Assembly (NCBI RefSeq): GCF_030052815.1
Contig: NC_079507.1
Span: forward strand, 59,729,119-59,793,118
DNA: 64,000 nucleotides
Reading direction: 5' to 3'
Origin: Hevea brasiliensis
Taxonomy: Eukaryota > Streptophyta > Magnoliopsida > Malpighiales > Euphorbiaceae
The position numbers and the translations under genes were made by a program. Below the pieces are notes generated by a model. The model ran no database searches, had not been told where the DNA came from, and saw only the letters and a list, made by a program, of their open reading frames with translations. Shown here piece after piece: positions 49,150 to 62,773 of this stretch. How positions within the stretch are numbered: the first letter of the stretch is position 1; each line of letters begins with the position of its first letter.

Positions 49150-50387
49150 TTAATCTTGCATAATTACCTGGCCTTTTTCTTTGCTGGCCCCTTCATTTTG
49201 TAACATCTGATTAGAAGGAAGATGTTGGTAACTTAGTAGGTTGTCACTGCTAACAAAAACTACCCTAAAAATGTCATACTTAATGTCAAGAGAAAAACGT
49301 TCAAGATAGGGTAGCATTGTCCTCCTGTGATCAGAATTTATAATCCATGAGTAACAGAATTGGAGAGATTTCCACACATAAAGGCTTGCCACTTTAGGCT
49401 TGCTCTGGCAATTCAGGCACACTCCAGCACTTGCTCCTTCCATCTTCAGGAAGTGCGATTTGAAGAGTGCCAAGTTTGCATAGGATAGGTCATTCACGTC
49501 TCCTGATTGTGGCACTATTATATTAATGGAAATTGCATCTCCGGTTGAAAATTTCGCTGCTGAGGACCCGTCTCTTGATTCGCCGGCGTAAGCATCAAAG
49601 AAGCCATGTTCAATCAAGATTGCCATGCTTGATATGCTTGTTAACATTGATAACTGTGTGAAAAAACATGATATATAGGAACAGTGAATGAGAATACATG
49701 CTGAAAGTGAAGGGCATATAACTTAATTCAAGTGATCAGATGATTGGGATTTCAAATTTTAATTTAATTTCGCTTTCCTTTCTTGAATTATAGATGATTG
49801 AAAAAGGTTCAAAGTAATTAAATGATCAAGGTAAGGAAATGCAAAGAAACTCCATAAATGATTCAATTGACTTACAAGGGCTGCAGTCAACAACTCTTTG
49901 TTCTCACTAGATTTCTTCATCCATGCTCCATACCATATGATCTGGAGGGAAAATTGACCCAATTATGATCTCAAGTATTAACTTCGCGAAATCAAAGTCA
50001 AAATAGCAATATCATGTCTGAATAATAGTAGATATAATAACAATAACAATATGGATCAACAGCCAAAATAAGGCTGATGTAATCAAAGCATGATCATCTC
50101 ATATTACTTCCAAATGTTGGTGTTCATGTAATTCGCACATAAATATACCTAACCCAGCTAATTAAAGCTAGGAACCAGTAATTTTGCACAAAGCAATAAG
50201 GTTAATTTCTTACCATATTTCCATGGATGCTTCTCAATATGGAACTCTGAGCACAACCAAGGCTCTCAGTGCTCCCAGAAAAGTGCTTAAGCGTTTCAAT
50301 TAACTCATCAACTAAAACCATCGTGGGCCTGAAGACAAAAAAACTTATATCCAAATTCCTGTTATTGAAAGGCACAAAGCATGCCAT
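49150..50387 (-). CDS. Conserved plant protein of unknown function (3 exons, 247 aa)
   Basis: Exons on the minus strand: 50387-50214, 49941-49876, 49653-49150; GT-AG introns, all phase 0. The protein starts MACFVPFNNRNLDISFFVFR and contains LGCAQSSILRSIHGNM, IIWYGAWMKKSSENKELLTA, IEHGFFDAYAGESRDGSSAA, CLNCQSKPK (a CX2C pair) and VWKSLQFCYSWIIN. I recognise it as a plant-only family without an assigned role, probably the one databases call DUF7392, although that number is from memory. No signal peptide or clear membrane helix is visible; short hydrophobic stretches suggest a folded soluble domain. An upstream extension to 50678 is open, but it lacks family resemblance and I rejected it. The C-terminus, ending KEKGQVIMQD, is hydrophilic. 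Confidence 0.85.
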
Positions 50388-51728
50388 CTCTTTTTTGCTT
50401 GCTTCTGTCTTCTTTTTTCCCCCTTTTTCTTTCTTTAATTTGTTGTTCCTGTCTCTTAAAAGAATCAACAGACAGCAATAAAGGGCTAAAGGGTACTTGA
50501 AACTTGGTTGGAAAAGATTGTTTTTGAATTTTGAGGTGTGGATTATTGGATGGAGGCTTGAAGCTAATTTAAGATTGAAAGAGGAATTCAAATGGTCATG
50601 GCAATTTGCCTGAGCTTTTAAAATCCAGGGGACGAAAACTATGAATGTATTCGAAGACTTTAGAAATGGACCTTCCATTGGTCTTAAGCTTTGACTGTTT
50701 CTAGATTTTTACGGATCAGTTACGACAGCAGAAGATTCAAACTTGCTATAACTTGATTCCTTCCACCCTGGAAGCTAATCAATTAGGCTTCTGCTTTCTG
50801 AATTTTTTGCTTATTCAATTTTAAAATATCATCTATTGAACATCTAAATTTAATAAATGAGCAATATTTAAGTCCTCTTTAAAATTTTGAAGTCTTAAAT
50901 TAGAGTATGTATCAGAGTCAATTGTATTAAAAATATTTAAATTTAATTTTATATATCAATAAAAACATTATTTTTATCACAACAAATACAAATTGACTAG
51001 GCTAACGAATCTCAAATTGTAAAATTTCTACAGATGGTTACGGGAAACTTCTCATCTATGATGGTAACACAGATATAGGAGAATGGAATATCTACTAGAA
51101 AACGATTCATATCTCAGAACATAATTACTCAGAAGAAAGTCCGACGTATTCTACTCAAACCTAAGGGTAACTTGATAAAAGAAAGACGATCTGCTTAATT
51201 TGTTATGTTTGTACTCTATATTGGAGTTAAAGTCGAGGTATATTCAAGAGCATGGGTGGAACACGAACATAGAAGTCCGACGCATTCTACAAGCTGTAAT
51301 TAACAAAGTCTTCGCTGGGTCAAGAATTACACAAACCTTAGTCCTACGCATACGTTTAGTTTTAGCAGTCGAAAATGCTTTCCAGTTTCCTCCTTTCGCC
51401 CACAGATATTCCAGGGGCGCCTCTGATGGGGTCTCTCTCCTACCTTTGTGTTGCTACCTTTTCCATTTTGACACGTCGTTGACCAATTCATCTTTTTCTC
51501 TCTTAATAATAATAAAACACCGGATCCAGTCAAGTATTTACTTCAGCAATAAAATAAAATAGTTGGCAAATGTACAGAAGAACAATGCAACTGGTCACTG
51601 CCAAATCCTCATGGCAGGACATTACTAGAAGGATCTGATAGAGGTATGAGCAAAATGTTCAAAAATAAACTTGACGGCAGAAATTCTTCCAGCAAAGCCA
51701 TATCTCATTAGGTTGGGCATCTCCAGTC

Positions 51729-52139
51729 TTAGAAAAAGTGAATTAATAGTGTTCGTCCTTTCAATGCCAAATCACAATCAACTACCTGCTGCTTCGGTTG
51801 AATTGATGCAGGACAACAAATAATGGCACTCAAAGGCCATATCTGCCTAGGCAGGAAGTTACAAAGTCTTGAAACAGAGCTTACCTGTGCGAGGCAGCAC
51901 TGGGATATGGAGAATCTTTGCTTTAAAGTTAACGTTTTTTGGGGTACGGTGTGAATATTATTTTGTTTTTCAATGAGTGGATAGTTCAAATTAAGAAAGC
52001 TACTAGAGCTTCTCAAGAAAAAAGTTTTTGCATCGCTTCTGGCAGACAATTGAGCCAATTGGGCATTAAAAAGATCCAATATTTCTCTCAAATCACCAAT
52101 TCCCTTGGCCTTGCTCTATTGTTCTAACATGCTTCGTTG
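51729..52139 (-). other. Unidentified ORF, possible gene fragment
   Basis: The minus strand has a 120-codon ATG frame from 52091, beginning MREILDLFNAQLAQLSARSD. The first 25 residues look protein-like (amphipathic, no low complexity) and the frame is open a little further upstream (KAKGIGDLREIL) before a stop near 52124. The rest is Cys/Ser-rich and less convincing. I do not recognise it; it could be a pseudogene piece or chance. Confidence 0.2.
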
Positions 52140-52415
52140 TTTTTGGGTCATGATTAGGGTTGGAAGGGAATTTTTATTTGTTTTTGCTTTTGTTTTGAAG
52201 ATACAAAAAAAGGTATCTTACGATGAAAGGCACATATGGAAACTTCAAACTTGTCTGCTTTATGGCCGACCCACGATTGAACGAAGCTTGTACTGTTGTT
52301 GAATACAATTATTAATCTTCTTTTGTTACATGACATGGAATTTAGGATTAAAAAAACTACCCAAATTTAGATTAATATATGCTTATTTAATGTGAATTTA
52401 TTTTTTTAATTAAGA

Positions 52416-53103
52416 GAGTATTTAATTTAATTTATAAAAATTAACTTATAAACACTTAATGATTAGGGCGAAAAAAATGTTCATTCCACCCTCATTAGAA
52501 AACATGCTAACTGATACATATGCTTATGTGCGACTTTGGACGATCGCTCCTCTTCAATTTTTGGTGAAAACTCCTTTGCTTGGAGAGAGCGCATAAGCTA
52601 CTTCGTGATTCACTAAAAAAAGACTAGGTTAAATCTTTTGCCTATTCTTCGTGGGTGCCTTATTTTCGACTGAACTTAATCTTAGAGTTCTAATTTTTAA
52701 TTAAAAAATGCCCTTTACTCTAATTCAAATAAAGACCAGAGAAATAAAAGCTTGAAGATACTAGTTCAGTCAAAAGCCTAGTTCTACCAAAACGGTAAGA
52801 CAAGCTGTCACTTATAAATATTCAAAATTTTAAATAATTATATGTTTAATTAAAATACTTATAAGTAATTGATAAATAATTAATAAATTTAATAAAAAAA
52901 ATATTAAATAAGATATGTAGTAAAATTTTAAAAATTAAATGATAATAACATAATAAAATATTTGATTAAATTAATTTATAAGCATTAAAATAAAAAATTG
53001 ATCTCTTCTTACTTATTTTTTTAATTTATAAATATTATAAATAAATATTTAAATTTAATTTTAAAATTTATAAATTAACTTATAAATTAGGATAAACACT
53101 TTC
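52416..53103. repeat. MITE-like family 1, copy b, probably interrupted
   Basis: The left end has AGAGTATTTAATTTAATTTA; the right end complement begins AAAGTGTTTATCCTAATTTA. They form an imperfect inverted pair. The core TTGATTAAATTAATTTATAAG matches copy a. A moderate-GC stretch at about 52465-52805 that is unlike the rest appears to be inserted after the left end. Confidence 0.45.
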
Positions 53104-56100
53104 AAATTATAATCGAATCACTCAAACAACAACCAAAGAAATTGCTGCTGTGCAAACTTATCGTACATCTGAAAATAGTGATTTGCTTTTAGCATTTTAA
53201 TTGAAGAATTGAAGCTCAGGCAAGGATCACAATTGCCAAGCTAAACCTTTAAGTGTTGATATGTGTAATTATTATATGCATAAAGTGAATATTTCGAGGG
53301 TTGAATTTTAGTGAAAATCTTAAAATTTATGTTAAATTAATTTCCGAAATGATATTATTTTCATACTAGAAAATTTAATTGACGTAAAAGTCACATTCAT
53401 CTTTTTTTTTTTTTCTTTTTTTTAAACAAAATTTTCTTTCCTTTTCATATAATATAATTATGGGTCAAAAATCATCTAAATCAAGTCCAAACAAATCATT
53501 ACAAATATAATGATGTTGAAATATTAAGCAAAAATTGTCCTATTATAAATGGATGCATTGTGTAGAGTTCTCAGCTTCTTAGATTTTTGGCAGATTATTA
53601 ATGTATATTCTTATGAATATTCTACACATTTGAAAAATAAAAATTAATAAAAAAAATAATTAAATTAAATTTTTATAAATTTTTTGTTTAATTAGATTCA
53701 TATACAGTGTGCATGAATGATGAATGCACTTAATTAAGGAAGGTCCATATTCATGTCTTATAGCTAGCTGCATGTCATTATCGATGTACTTCATATGTAT
53801 AGCTCTACGATATGGGTGCCATCTTCTTGTAGAATTATTTTGAAAATGATTATTAGCTCAATTATTTTTGATAAATGTAAGTATTTATCAGACACATAGC
53901 TAGCTTGAGTAGTGCTTTTGTATAGAATTGGAAAAAAAAAAAAAAAAAAAAAAAGCTCCTGTGAAATCTTTTTCAAAATGATTAACCCAATTATTTTTTA
54001 TAAATAAATGTAAATCACGTATTCTAACTATTTAGTGTTTTATAATTGACTTAACGACAAATACAACTATAATTGATGCGTGAATTGACATATCATATCA
54101 CATAAATTAATATTAATGTAAATCCTAAAGATACACAATTTAAAAAAATATAATTAAAATTAGATTATTAACTCGAACTTGACATTCACTCTGACTGAAA
54201 TGCTTTTAACTATTAGTCCAATTCATATTAGGCCATCTTGTGTCTTGAGTGAATTGAATTACAGGAAAAAATTTTATAATTGAGCAGCACAGTTGCATGT
54301 ATATTGCCGTAGTTTGATTTAAGGACCACATTACCCATAAATAGAAAAAAAGATTTTAATGTTGGATTATCTCTTAATTTGTAATCATTAATAGGGTTTG
54401 CCCACTTTCTTTCTATTCAATTTTCTATTGTCATGGCACCCCCACTTTCTTCCTCTTTTCTTGGCATGAGTAGTGTGTGTGTTGATTGATCATGGTCTTT
54501 GCTTCAAAGATTGATGATTAACTTTGTTGGAAAGTTGAGAGGTGAGGCATAAAGCTTTTGATCGTAATCAATTTAGGGCATGCATTGTCCCCTCTTGAGC
54601 TATCAACCATATCCTTCCCCTTTTTAGCACCTTTCTTTATTACAGCTAATTAATTTTAGTATCCCATATTTCTAACTCTTTCCCCAAAAATTCCTAATCA
54701 ATGGCAGCAATAATAAGGGCAGTTTTTTAATCCACTTCCTTGAGTAATATATGCAAAACCGAGCTTAAGATTATATTATTAGATCAATACAATTTATTAT
54801 TTATCTTGTTAGCTTAAGATTATATTATTAGATCGATTCAATTTCGTTCACTTATAATTAGTTGGTTTTGATTTTGTTTATATTGTAGGGGTTTGAGATG
54901 ATGGATCCAAAAACTAGAAACTTAGATGGAATTTGGATCCATGGATGAACATGAACAAGAATTTATTTTTTAGATAAAATATGATCAAATAACTTTGGTT
55001 TCTTCTGATTTTTTTTTTTGAAAGAAAATATGAATACCATATGCATATTAAGTGATGAAAGATATTTTAAAATTCAATATTGTATAATATTCTTTAACCT
55101 TTCGAATCAAAATAAAAAAAAATTAATATAAGATTTATATATATAGAGGGGAAGCAAGAAAATATTAGGTAAATGCATATGACATATTACGGCCTAAATT
55201 CAATTCACGGGCCAATTATAGAGATGACAATGGCGGGAAGCAACCGGATTTTAGTGGAAATGATCAAATACAAGTTGTCTGGTTTCGTTGGTTTATTTTG
55301 TTTGCCTTTTGTCTCTTTTTCATGGCTATGTAATTGCAAGGCTTCTGTATATTTCACATAATTAATTAATATCATCGTGAGTTCCATATTTTGTTTCTGC
55401 TTTAGAATGCTAACCAACGATTTTCCAACCTTCATTACCTATTTTACCTTTTTCTGTTTCATTCTTTTTTATTAGGTATTTCTTAATGTCCATTTTTCAT
55501 AAAAATTTTACAATTTATGAAAAATTAATTCTTTGATATCTGTAAAGATCGAATCTGAGTTTTTCTCTTATAACTACTATAGACTTTTTTTTTTATTTTA
55601 TCTATTAATTAATAATGGAAATATTAAAAGCTAAAGTTTATAATAGTTGGATTTTAACTTTTTCTTGGACTACTAACTATTAATTAACTAATACATTAAT
55701 TTAATAATTACCACTAAATATCAGTTAAAATTTAAATATTGAAGGAAACATTGATTTTTATTAATATGAATTCTTTTTAATAATGTTTATTTTATTTTTT
55801 AAATAATCTCACTTGATATCAAGACCTTTAAAAGAAAAGCATATATAAATACTGTGAATTGCAAAGGATATATGCATTAAAGCTGAATTTGGGGATAAAG
55901 AAGAGAACATGAAATTGCTTTTCTTGACTTCTCTTTCAACTTTAATCGCATCCATTCAAGACTTTTATTATCTCTTTTCTCAATACAAATCCACTCAATA
56001 GTATTAGTATATCTTCTTAATTAGAACTAATTAATATGTCTTTTATTACAAACTTTTGACTTATTATTAATTAGTAATCATATATTTATTAATTAGTTAA

Positions 56101-57216
56101 AGCAATACTTTTTAGTTTGCCTTTAGTTATGTTCTTTAATTCCTTTTTCAAATTTAACATCTTTCATCAATCTTTTTCTTTTCTTTTCTTTTCATGTTTA
56201 ACAAATAAATAAAAAATAAATTCATAAAATTAAAAATAAATTACACACATTATATATTCAGTATTCTCTCTTATCTTGCAGGTTTAAATCCACAAAAAAA
56301 ATCTATGAATAATATCAATGATAATTTATTAATTTTATTAAAATGAAATATCAATATTATTATATATAACTATTTCACTCGTTGTTGTTCATGTAATTTT
56401 ACATAACTTATTTATTAAATAAATTTACATTTAATACAAACAAAATTAAAGTTAAAGTTCTTAATAAATTGAAATAAATATTTAGTGTTATTAGATTTTC
56501 TTCAATAAAAAGATTTAAAAAAAAAATTATGTATTCAGAAAAAAGCAAACATGGCATGGAATTTTGGTGTGGGGACTGAAACCCTTCCCTCCGTCCAAAA
56601 ACGGCTTTCCAGGCAAGCATGGGGAGTGCCAACTTTGATGATGATTTTCTACTTCATCATGCATATCTCTGTCCATCATCATCAATTTAAAAAAAAAAAA
56701 AAATCAGAAAAAAAGAAAATCAGTAACTCCATGTATATGTTGTTTCAAATTGTTTTGTTAAGAAATTAATAATAATATTAAAATATAAATTAACCAAAGA
56801 GTAAATGTTATGTAATTCTCTAGTATGACTCTTCTAGTCTATATATATCAATAGGAAATAATATTTCTATATTAATAGGAAATAATTTATAAATATCTTA
56901 ATTAATTAATTAATTAGACTAATATATTGAGAATATATTTTTTATGAGAAATTTTTTTTTTATGGAAGCTATAAGATTTGATTACATGATTGTTTTGATA
57001 AAGAAGCTTTTTTTTAATAGGTGATTAAAAATAAAATATTATAATTATAAAAAATAATTAAAATTAATATAATACATAAAAGGGTAAACATTTAAGAATA
57101 TATATGAATTTTATTCTATAAAATGGGAATATATGATTTTTTAGTAATTTTTGATGTCGTTTTCTCTATTCAAAATTTAAATATACATAACAAAAGAATT
57201 TAGCTTAGAAATACTC

Positions 57217-57600
57217 TCATTTAGAAAATGTTAATCTAATTTATAAACATTAATATAAGTTTATAAACATTTAATTTTTAAACTATTCTATATTTAATTA
57301 AATTATTTATAAACGATTAATAAGTTACTAATATATTTGATAAACTTTAACTTATAAAAATATTTATTATTAAAAATATATTAAATAAAATAGTAGTGAA
57401 ATTTAAAAAATTAAATGATAATAATATAAACTAATTTATAAATATAAACTTATAATCATTAAAATAAAAAGGATACTCTATTTTTTTAATATATAAATTT
57501 AAAAATAATTATAAATAATCAAATAAACTTATTTTTAAATTTATAAAATAAAAAATAATATTATTAATTTTTTTTACAAAAAATAAAATACTCTCAATAA
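57217..57600. repeat. MITE-like family 1, copy c
   Basis: Shares with copies a and b the blocks AAATTAAATGATAATAATAT, AATCATTAAAATAAAAAG and repeated TTATAAAC/TTATAAG motifs in the same order. It lies 300 bp upstream of the auxilin-like gene, close enough to affect its promoter. Confidence 0.45.
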
Positions 57601-57900
57601 ATATTTTTTTCATAAAATTAAATATTTAACTTAGCTTAAAAAATAAAAAAAAATCAAAATTCAATAAAAAAAAATACTATTAATTTATAAGGAAATGAAC
57701 AGGAAATAATAAATATGATAAACTAATTAATTAAAATTCAAAAGCTACCACCTTTTTCTCAAAGCTCCCTTTCTTGTACAGGCGTGTGTATATGTATATA
57801 TATATATATATATCCGCTGCAGGAACCTCTCATATTCATACATATGTGTGTGTGTATTAGCTTCTAAGTCCTCTTTGAACTCTGAAGCAAAGCGAACTAC

Positions 57901-60900
57901 ATGGACGATTCCTGGCGAATGCGGATGGGAATGCCCAGCCTCCCACGTCGCCGTTCCATGGAAGACGGGTCGGCCGGCCCCACAAGGCGTTCCATGGAGG
58001 CCCTCGACCCCGACGACTTCGCAGACGTTTTCGGCGGCCCACCCCGCAGTGTTTTGTCCCGTAAATTCTCTGGCGACTTCACTAGATCATCCACTTCTTT
58101 TTACGAGGAGATTTTCCGCCAGCCGGAGGTTGTTGCTTCCGTGGAGAAGAAGAGTGCTGGACGGAGCTTGCCGGCTTTCAGGATCCCAGCCAAGGGTGAA
58201 GAATTCTACAGTGATGTTTTTGGGTGGGAGGAGGGACGGAGATCAAGGGATAGATCGAGGTCCAACTCTAAGGCTAAATCGAAGTCTAACTCCTCTTCGG
58301 TGCTTAGTTCAGAGGAGCTGAGCCCCCATCGTCGGCCGGTTACCGGCGATGATGTGGCATTGTCTTCTTTTGCTTTGAAGCTCAGGTATCCAGAGCGCCA
58401 ACTGCTTTTCAGTTGGGGTTGCTTTCCCAAATTTATGATTTTTAAAGACTTCACCTTTCTTTGTGCTTAAAATTTTTTCCAAAAGTCTTCACAATTTTTA
58501 TTCTCTTCAATTGAGTAGATAAAATGTTCTTAGTCTTAAATTCATAATTCCAGGTTAAAATCCATTTTCAACCTTTCATCATTTTAAATTTTTTCTATTA
58601 GATTCATGTTTATTGAATTCAATTGTGTTATTTTTTTATTAAATTTTTATTAAATTCAAAAACTCATAATCTTTAGAAATAACTCTAATATCATATCATA
58701 GAGTAACTATATCAAAGATTTATTTATTAACCGCGTAAATAATGCAACATCTCATTGTCAGTCATCCATGGGAGGGGGACATCTTGTGCTCTAGCACTAC
58801 TCAATTTGTTAGCTCATTTTAGCAAAAGCCACTATCATTCACTTTATTAAGACATCATTATTAAGATGCTTGTAAGCAATGCGGAAATTGATATTGAATT
58901 TTCTAGGAGAGAATTCTTCACATGCTTTGTGGGGTAGCTATGGCTCCACAAGCCATTTCACATTATTCAAGATTCCCCAATTGTTTCCTGAACAGTTTTT
59001 TACCTCGACAAACATATACCATTCCAACTTTTTGGAAATTCTAGGAATAGTTCCTTAATGTTGTTTTACTCTTCACTTTGGACATTCATATTAATTAGCT
59101 TCAGACCAAGACTAAGTGTATACTTTTTTTATTTGTATGTTTCTTTTCTTCTTTCTCTTTTCTTTGATGGGCAACTATTTTGGCTTGTTTTTGTAAAAAA
59201 AAATAATTGGCATCCCAAAAATGGAGAAAGCTTAGATTTCCCATCTTCTTACAGGCCAATCAATGTTCCATGTAGGTGGAACTCCACCACAATCAGACCT
59301 CAAGAACAAGCAGGGAAAGAAGAGATGCTATCTTTTCCAAGTAATTTTCCTTCCTATGCCGACAATTATTACGTGGAAAATGACCGCAATGACAATTTCA
59401 GAAGCTCCTATATCAAAGTTTCGAGACAGGTGTCATCCCCAGAAACCATTAGTCTTGAACCAAATTCGTATCGAAGCATCAAAGTATCTGTGGATGATTT
59501 GGAGCTCAACTCCCCTTCATCTCCTGTCTCTTCGCTTTGTCAAGATCAGGATGCAAGTGCTGGTATACATTATAATTTAATGACAGAGGAAGAAATGGAA
59601 CAGGAGGATGATGAACTTATGAGTTCTTATGTCATTGAGATTAATTCTGATCACAGAGAAGTAGCTAGTGAAGCAATTTCTATTGATGAGGCAATTGCGT
59701 GGGCTAAGGAGAAGTTCCAGGTGCAAAGTTTTGACAGACAGCAAACGAAAGATCCCTCAGCTGAAGTAGAAGGTGATACGGTAACCCATATAGTTAGACC
59801 TGAAATTTCACATTGAGAAGTTGTGAGGATAAATGACAAGTTCTTTCGTTTGTCCCCGAATTCTGCAGAAAGGCCTAACACGCATGAGTTTACAGGACAA
59901 GAAATGGATGGGCACGGAAGGATGCAATCTCCTACGGTAAAGTACTGTTTCTGAGAAGTATAAGCAAATAAATGATGATCACTAAGATAAACTGTATATG
60001 AATGATAATGATAAATAAACTGAATAATCTGGTTTGTGAATGATTCGATAGCGTTTGAAATAGAATTCACTTGGATAAACTGTGTATCAGAGTTTCTGCC
60101 TGTGCTGATCACTTGTAATATTGATAGAAAAGTCTAATAAAGGGCATGTTTGGCAAACCATATGGTGTAATGTAATAGAATGACACATCAGAAATTTATT
60201 TCACCATATTCCGTTGCAGTTTAATTACTGGATACGCTTAATACTTCTGATTCCATAAAAGCTAGTAGGAAAGGCACTTTCCCTTCCCAATCGTGGTTCC
60301 CTCTAGCATAGCCTATCCAAACTGAATAACTAGTGGAGAATAACTCTATCCAGACATACAGGAGCTTGCATGGGGCACAAGTCCCGAATGTGGCATTTGT
60401 GTTCTTGTGTTTGAATATAATTGTGATGATCAATAAGGGAATGTAATTCAAAGGACAAAGTGAGAGCAAGGAGAATTTAATCATATAATTTCCTTCTTCT
60501 TTTGCAGGAAGATGGGCTAAAGAAATGGAGAAGTGAACAAGAAATAGAAAAGTCAGAAAAAGATGTAAGCTTTCGGTATTATCAAAGTCAATGTAGGACT
60601 ATGCATATATGATAAAAGCTTGGGTTGAAGAGACATCTTTATTGCAATAATTGATGCATTGTTTATGACCGGAAAAACTCTTAAAGGGTGATAAGATAAC
60701 AGAACTTCCAGCTGCAAAAATTATAATGTTGTAAAGTTAGTAGAACTAGTAGAATTTAGTTAAATTTTAAGGAATGAGATTTTGATTGATGGTTTTGTTT
60801 TCCTTCTGCAAAAATTGCAGATGGAGCTGGAGTTACTGGATGAAGATATACGGTTGTGGTCAGCTGGCAAGGAAACCAATATCCGCTTGCTGCTTTCAAC

Positions 60901-61374
60901 ATTACATCATGTAATTAAGATATATAACCTTTTCTTATGTTTGAGGGCTTCATCTCAATATGGGGGTAACTCATGCCATTGCTTGTAAATGTTTTGTTGG
61001 CATTGAATTCAGATTCTGTGGCCCAACAGCGGCTGGTCCGCAACCTCTCTGACAGGCCTTATTGATTGCTCACATGTGAAGAAGGCCTACCAGAAAGCAA
61101 GGTTGTGTCTCCACCCAGACAAATTGCAACAAAGAGGGGCTACATTACAACAGAAGTACATTGCAGAAAAGGCCTTTTCCATCCTCCAGGTAAATCTTAG
61201 AGGTGGCAGGAAAAAAATACTTTGAAAACAAATAAAAGAATTTATTTCAATAGATTTCCTAAATTGTTTCAGTAGGAGAAAAGAATCAATAATCCAAAAT
61301 AACATTCAATTCTTTATATGCGGTTACAGGATGCTTGGGCTGCATTTATCTCCCAAGATGTCTTCTTTAATTAG
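57901..61374 (+). CDS. Auxilin-like J-domain protein (7 exons, 479 aa)
   Basis: Co-chaperone type that recruits Hsc70 through a C-terminal J domain; relatives act in clathrin uncoating, and JAC1 in chloroplast accumulation movement. Exons: 57901-58385, 59255-59772, 59869-59936, 60508-60564, 60821-60910, 61013-61189, 61330-61374; GT-AG, phases consistent. The N-terminus carries [18 protein letters not shown], the [11 protein letters not shown] signature of plant auxilin-related proteins, then SFYEEIF and [10 protein letters not shown] repeats. A Ser/Arg/Lys-rich and acidic linker follows. A short pre-helix [14 protein letters not shown] (about 315-330) precedes the J domain (about 385-479) with [19 protein letters not shown] in genome-encoded form SLTGLIDCS and the catalytic HPDK (440-443). 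Exon 2's donor was chosen at 59772 because read-through hits a stop at 59816 and the exon 3 frame is open only in phase 1. Orthology to JAC1 versus other auxilin-like genes is unresolved. Confidence 0.9.
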
Positions 61375-61794
61375 TAGACTGTTCAGGATCCTTCTGGACC
61401 CAGTTTGTGAAGTAAGTTAGAAACCGATGGCAAGCTAGTAGGAATAATTGAAGAACGGGGACAAATCATGTATTCGAGAATTTTGTATGTCCATCTGATG
61501 CCTAACTTGCTTTCCTCTTCAAACCTAAAAGTTGAACAATATGAAGATGAGAATGATAGTATTGTTGATATCAGTTGGTATTAGGGTGTAATGTGAGTTT
61601 ATTCAAATCAGCACTCTGCCCCTCCACCTCCAGTTCAATTGTTCTTTATCAACCATTCATATTCCACACCTTGACATAATAATTTGTATTTTCCATCGAA
61701 TCAAACTCATAATGGATTGTTTATCTTTCACCTAGTGCTGAAATAAAACCATTTAAGTCTGAATGCAAATTCGTGGCGTTTGCCTTGTCAGGAT

Positions 61795-62316
61795 TCAATT
61801 AATAAGAAGCAGAAGCAAATTCTGCAACCACAAAAGGCAAAACAACGTAAGGAGCAGAACGCTCCCAACACTACATCGATCCATGATTAGACAATGAAAA
61901 AGCTAGCCTAGACAACTCATAAGCAACACTTACAATCTCTATGTGCATATTTGAACTAAATAGACTGGAAATGCGTTGACAGCAGGTGCACATCCTTTAA
62001 AATAGAATGCAGCAATTGCAGACCATCCTGCCTCTTAGACAAGCTAATTAATGACTTTAATACAGTCACTCTCCCCGATCAGCTCCTCAACCTGATGCTG
62101 CAAAGCACAATGAATGCCAAATAGGATACCCATTGCCTCTGCAAACTCGGGCTGTCAAGACACATGAAGACCTGAACAAAACTTCATCAGAAGAACCACG
62201 CGCCACATCCCCCAACCCAACAACCTCGTGATCCAAATTAACAGAAGCATCTTTATTGAGCTTCCATTGACCCCGATTTGGAGGCTGCCAAGCTTGAGGA
62301 ACTGGCTGGATGGGGC
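61795..62316 (-). pseudogene. RNase H domain relic of a non-LTR retrotransposon
   Basis: The minus strand encodes PPNRGQWKLNKDASVN and VVGLGDVARGSSDEVLFRSS (about 62290-62165), matching the N-terminal half of RVT_3-type RNase H domains. In other frames follow EAMGILFGIHCALQHQVEEL with IGESDCIKVIN (about 62140-62050) and DVHLLSTHFQSI with an AHRDC block (about 61985-61935). Several stops and frameshifts are present. This is a dead piece between the 3' ends of the auxilin-like gene (plus) and the mTERF gene (minus). Confidence 0.75.
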
Positions 62317-62329
62317 CATAACTTCATCT

Positions 62330-62773
62330 AATGATGTTTATGTGCAGAAAACAAGGACGGAGATGACAAAATGAAAAGTCGTTAACGTACGACATTGTAT
62401 GGAAACTTTTTTTTTTTCCTTAATCAAACCAAAGTGTATGGAAAATTGGTGCTAACAAGTACATGGTAAGAAGGATTATTTAGTGTGCTGCGTGCACCTA
62501 TTATCTGTTGGACAAATACTTTTCACCTAATTCGGTGCTTCAAAATTGGTGCATATTTAATAGTTTCGATTGAGGTAAACCCTAGGCAATGGAGAGAATA
62601 TGGATAAAGCCACCTCCCAAATTGCAAAACCAAGTGATCAGGTGATATGTGCAAACGCAGTCCACAAAACATAGACTTGAAGCATGTTTTTATAAATTAC
62701 AGAATCCAGATTTACAGATGACACAAAATTTCAAACGAGAAAGTGAAGAGAGTAAGGACAAAAACCCACCACT
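62330..62773. other. Spacer and mTERF 3' flank
   Basis: No gene recognised. The part next to 62774 is probably the 3' UTR of the minus-strand mTERF gene. Confidence 0.5.

Larger units (their letters stand above)
50700..57700. other. Intergenic DNA, mostly without recognisable genes
   Basis: The first kilobase upstream of 50387 probably includes the promoter of the minus-strand unknown gene. Beyond that are MITE-like copies at 52416-53103 and 57217-57600, a run of about 23 A at 53932-53954, and an unidentified ORF at 51729-52091. Only short chance ORFs are seen elsewhere. Confidence 0.5.

Noticed and set aside
50388..50678. N-terminal extension of the unknown-function gene to 50678
   Set aside because: It is open, but its composition is unlike the rest, it contains a Lys-rich low-complexity run, and the family begins at MACFVPF.
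51200..51562. 120-codon plus-strand ORF
   Set aside because: No start context, domain or composition supporting a gene; the first codons come from ordinary spacer DNA.
57857..58454. Antisense and alternate-frame ORFs over the first auxilin-like exon
   Set aside because: They are shadows of a GC-rich coding exon; only the plus frame from 57901 has the family signature.
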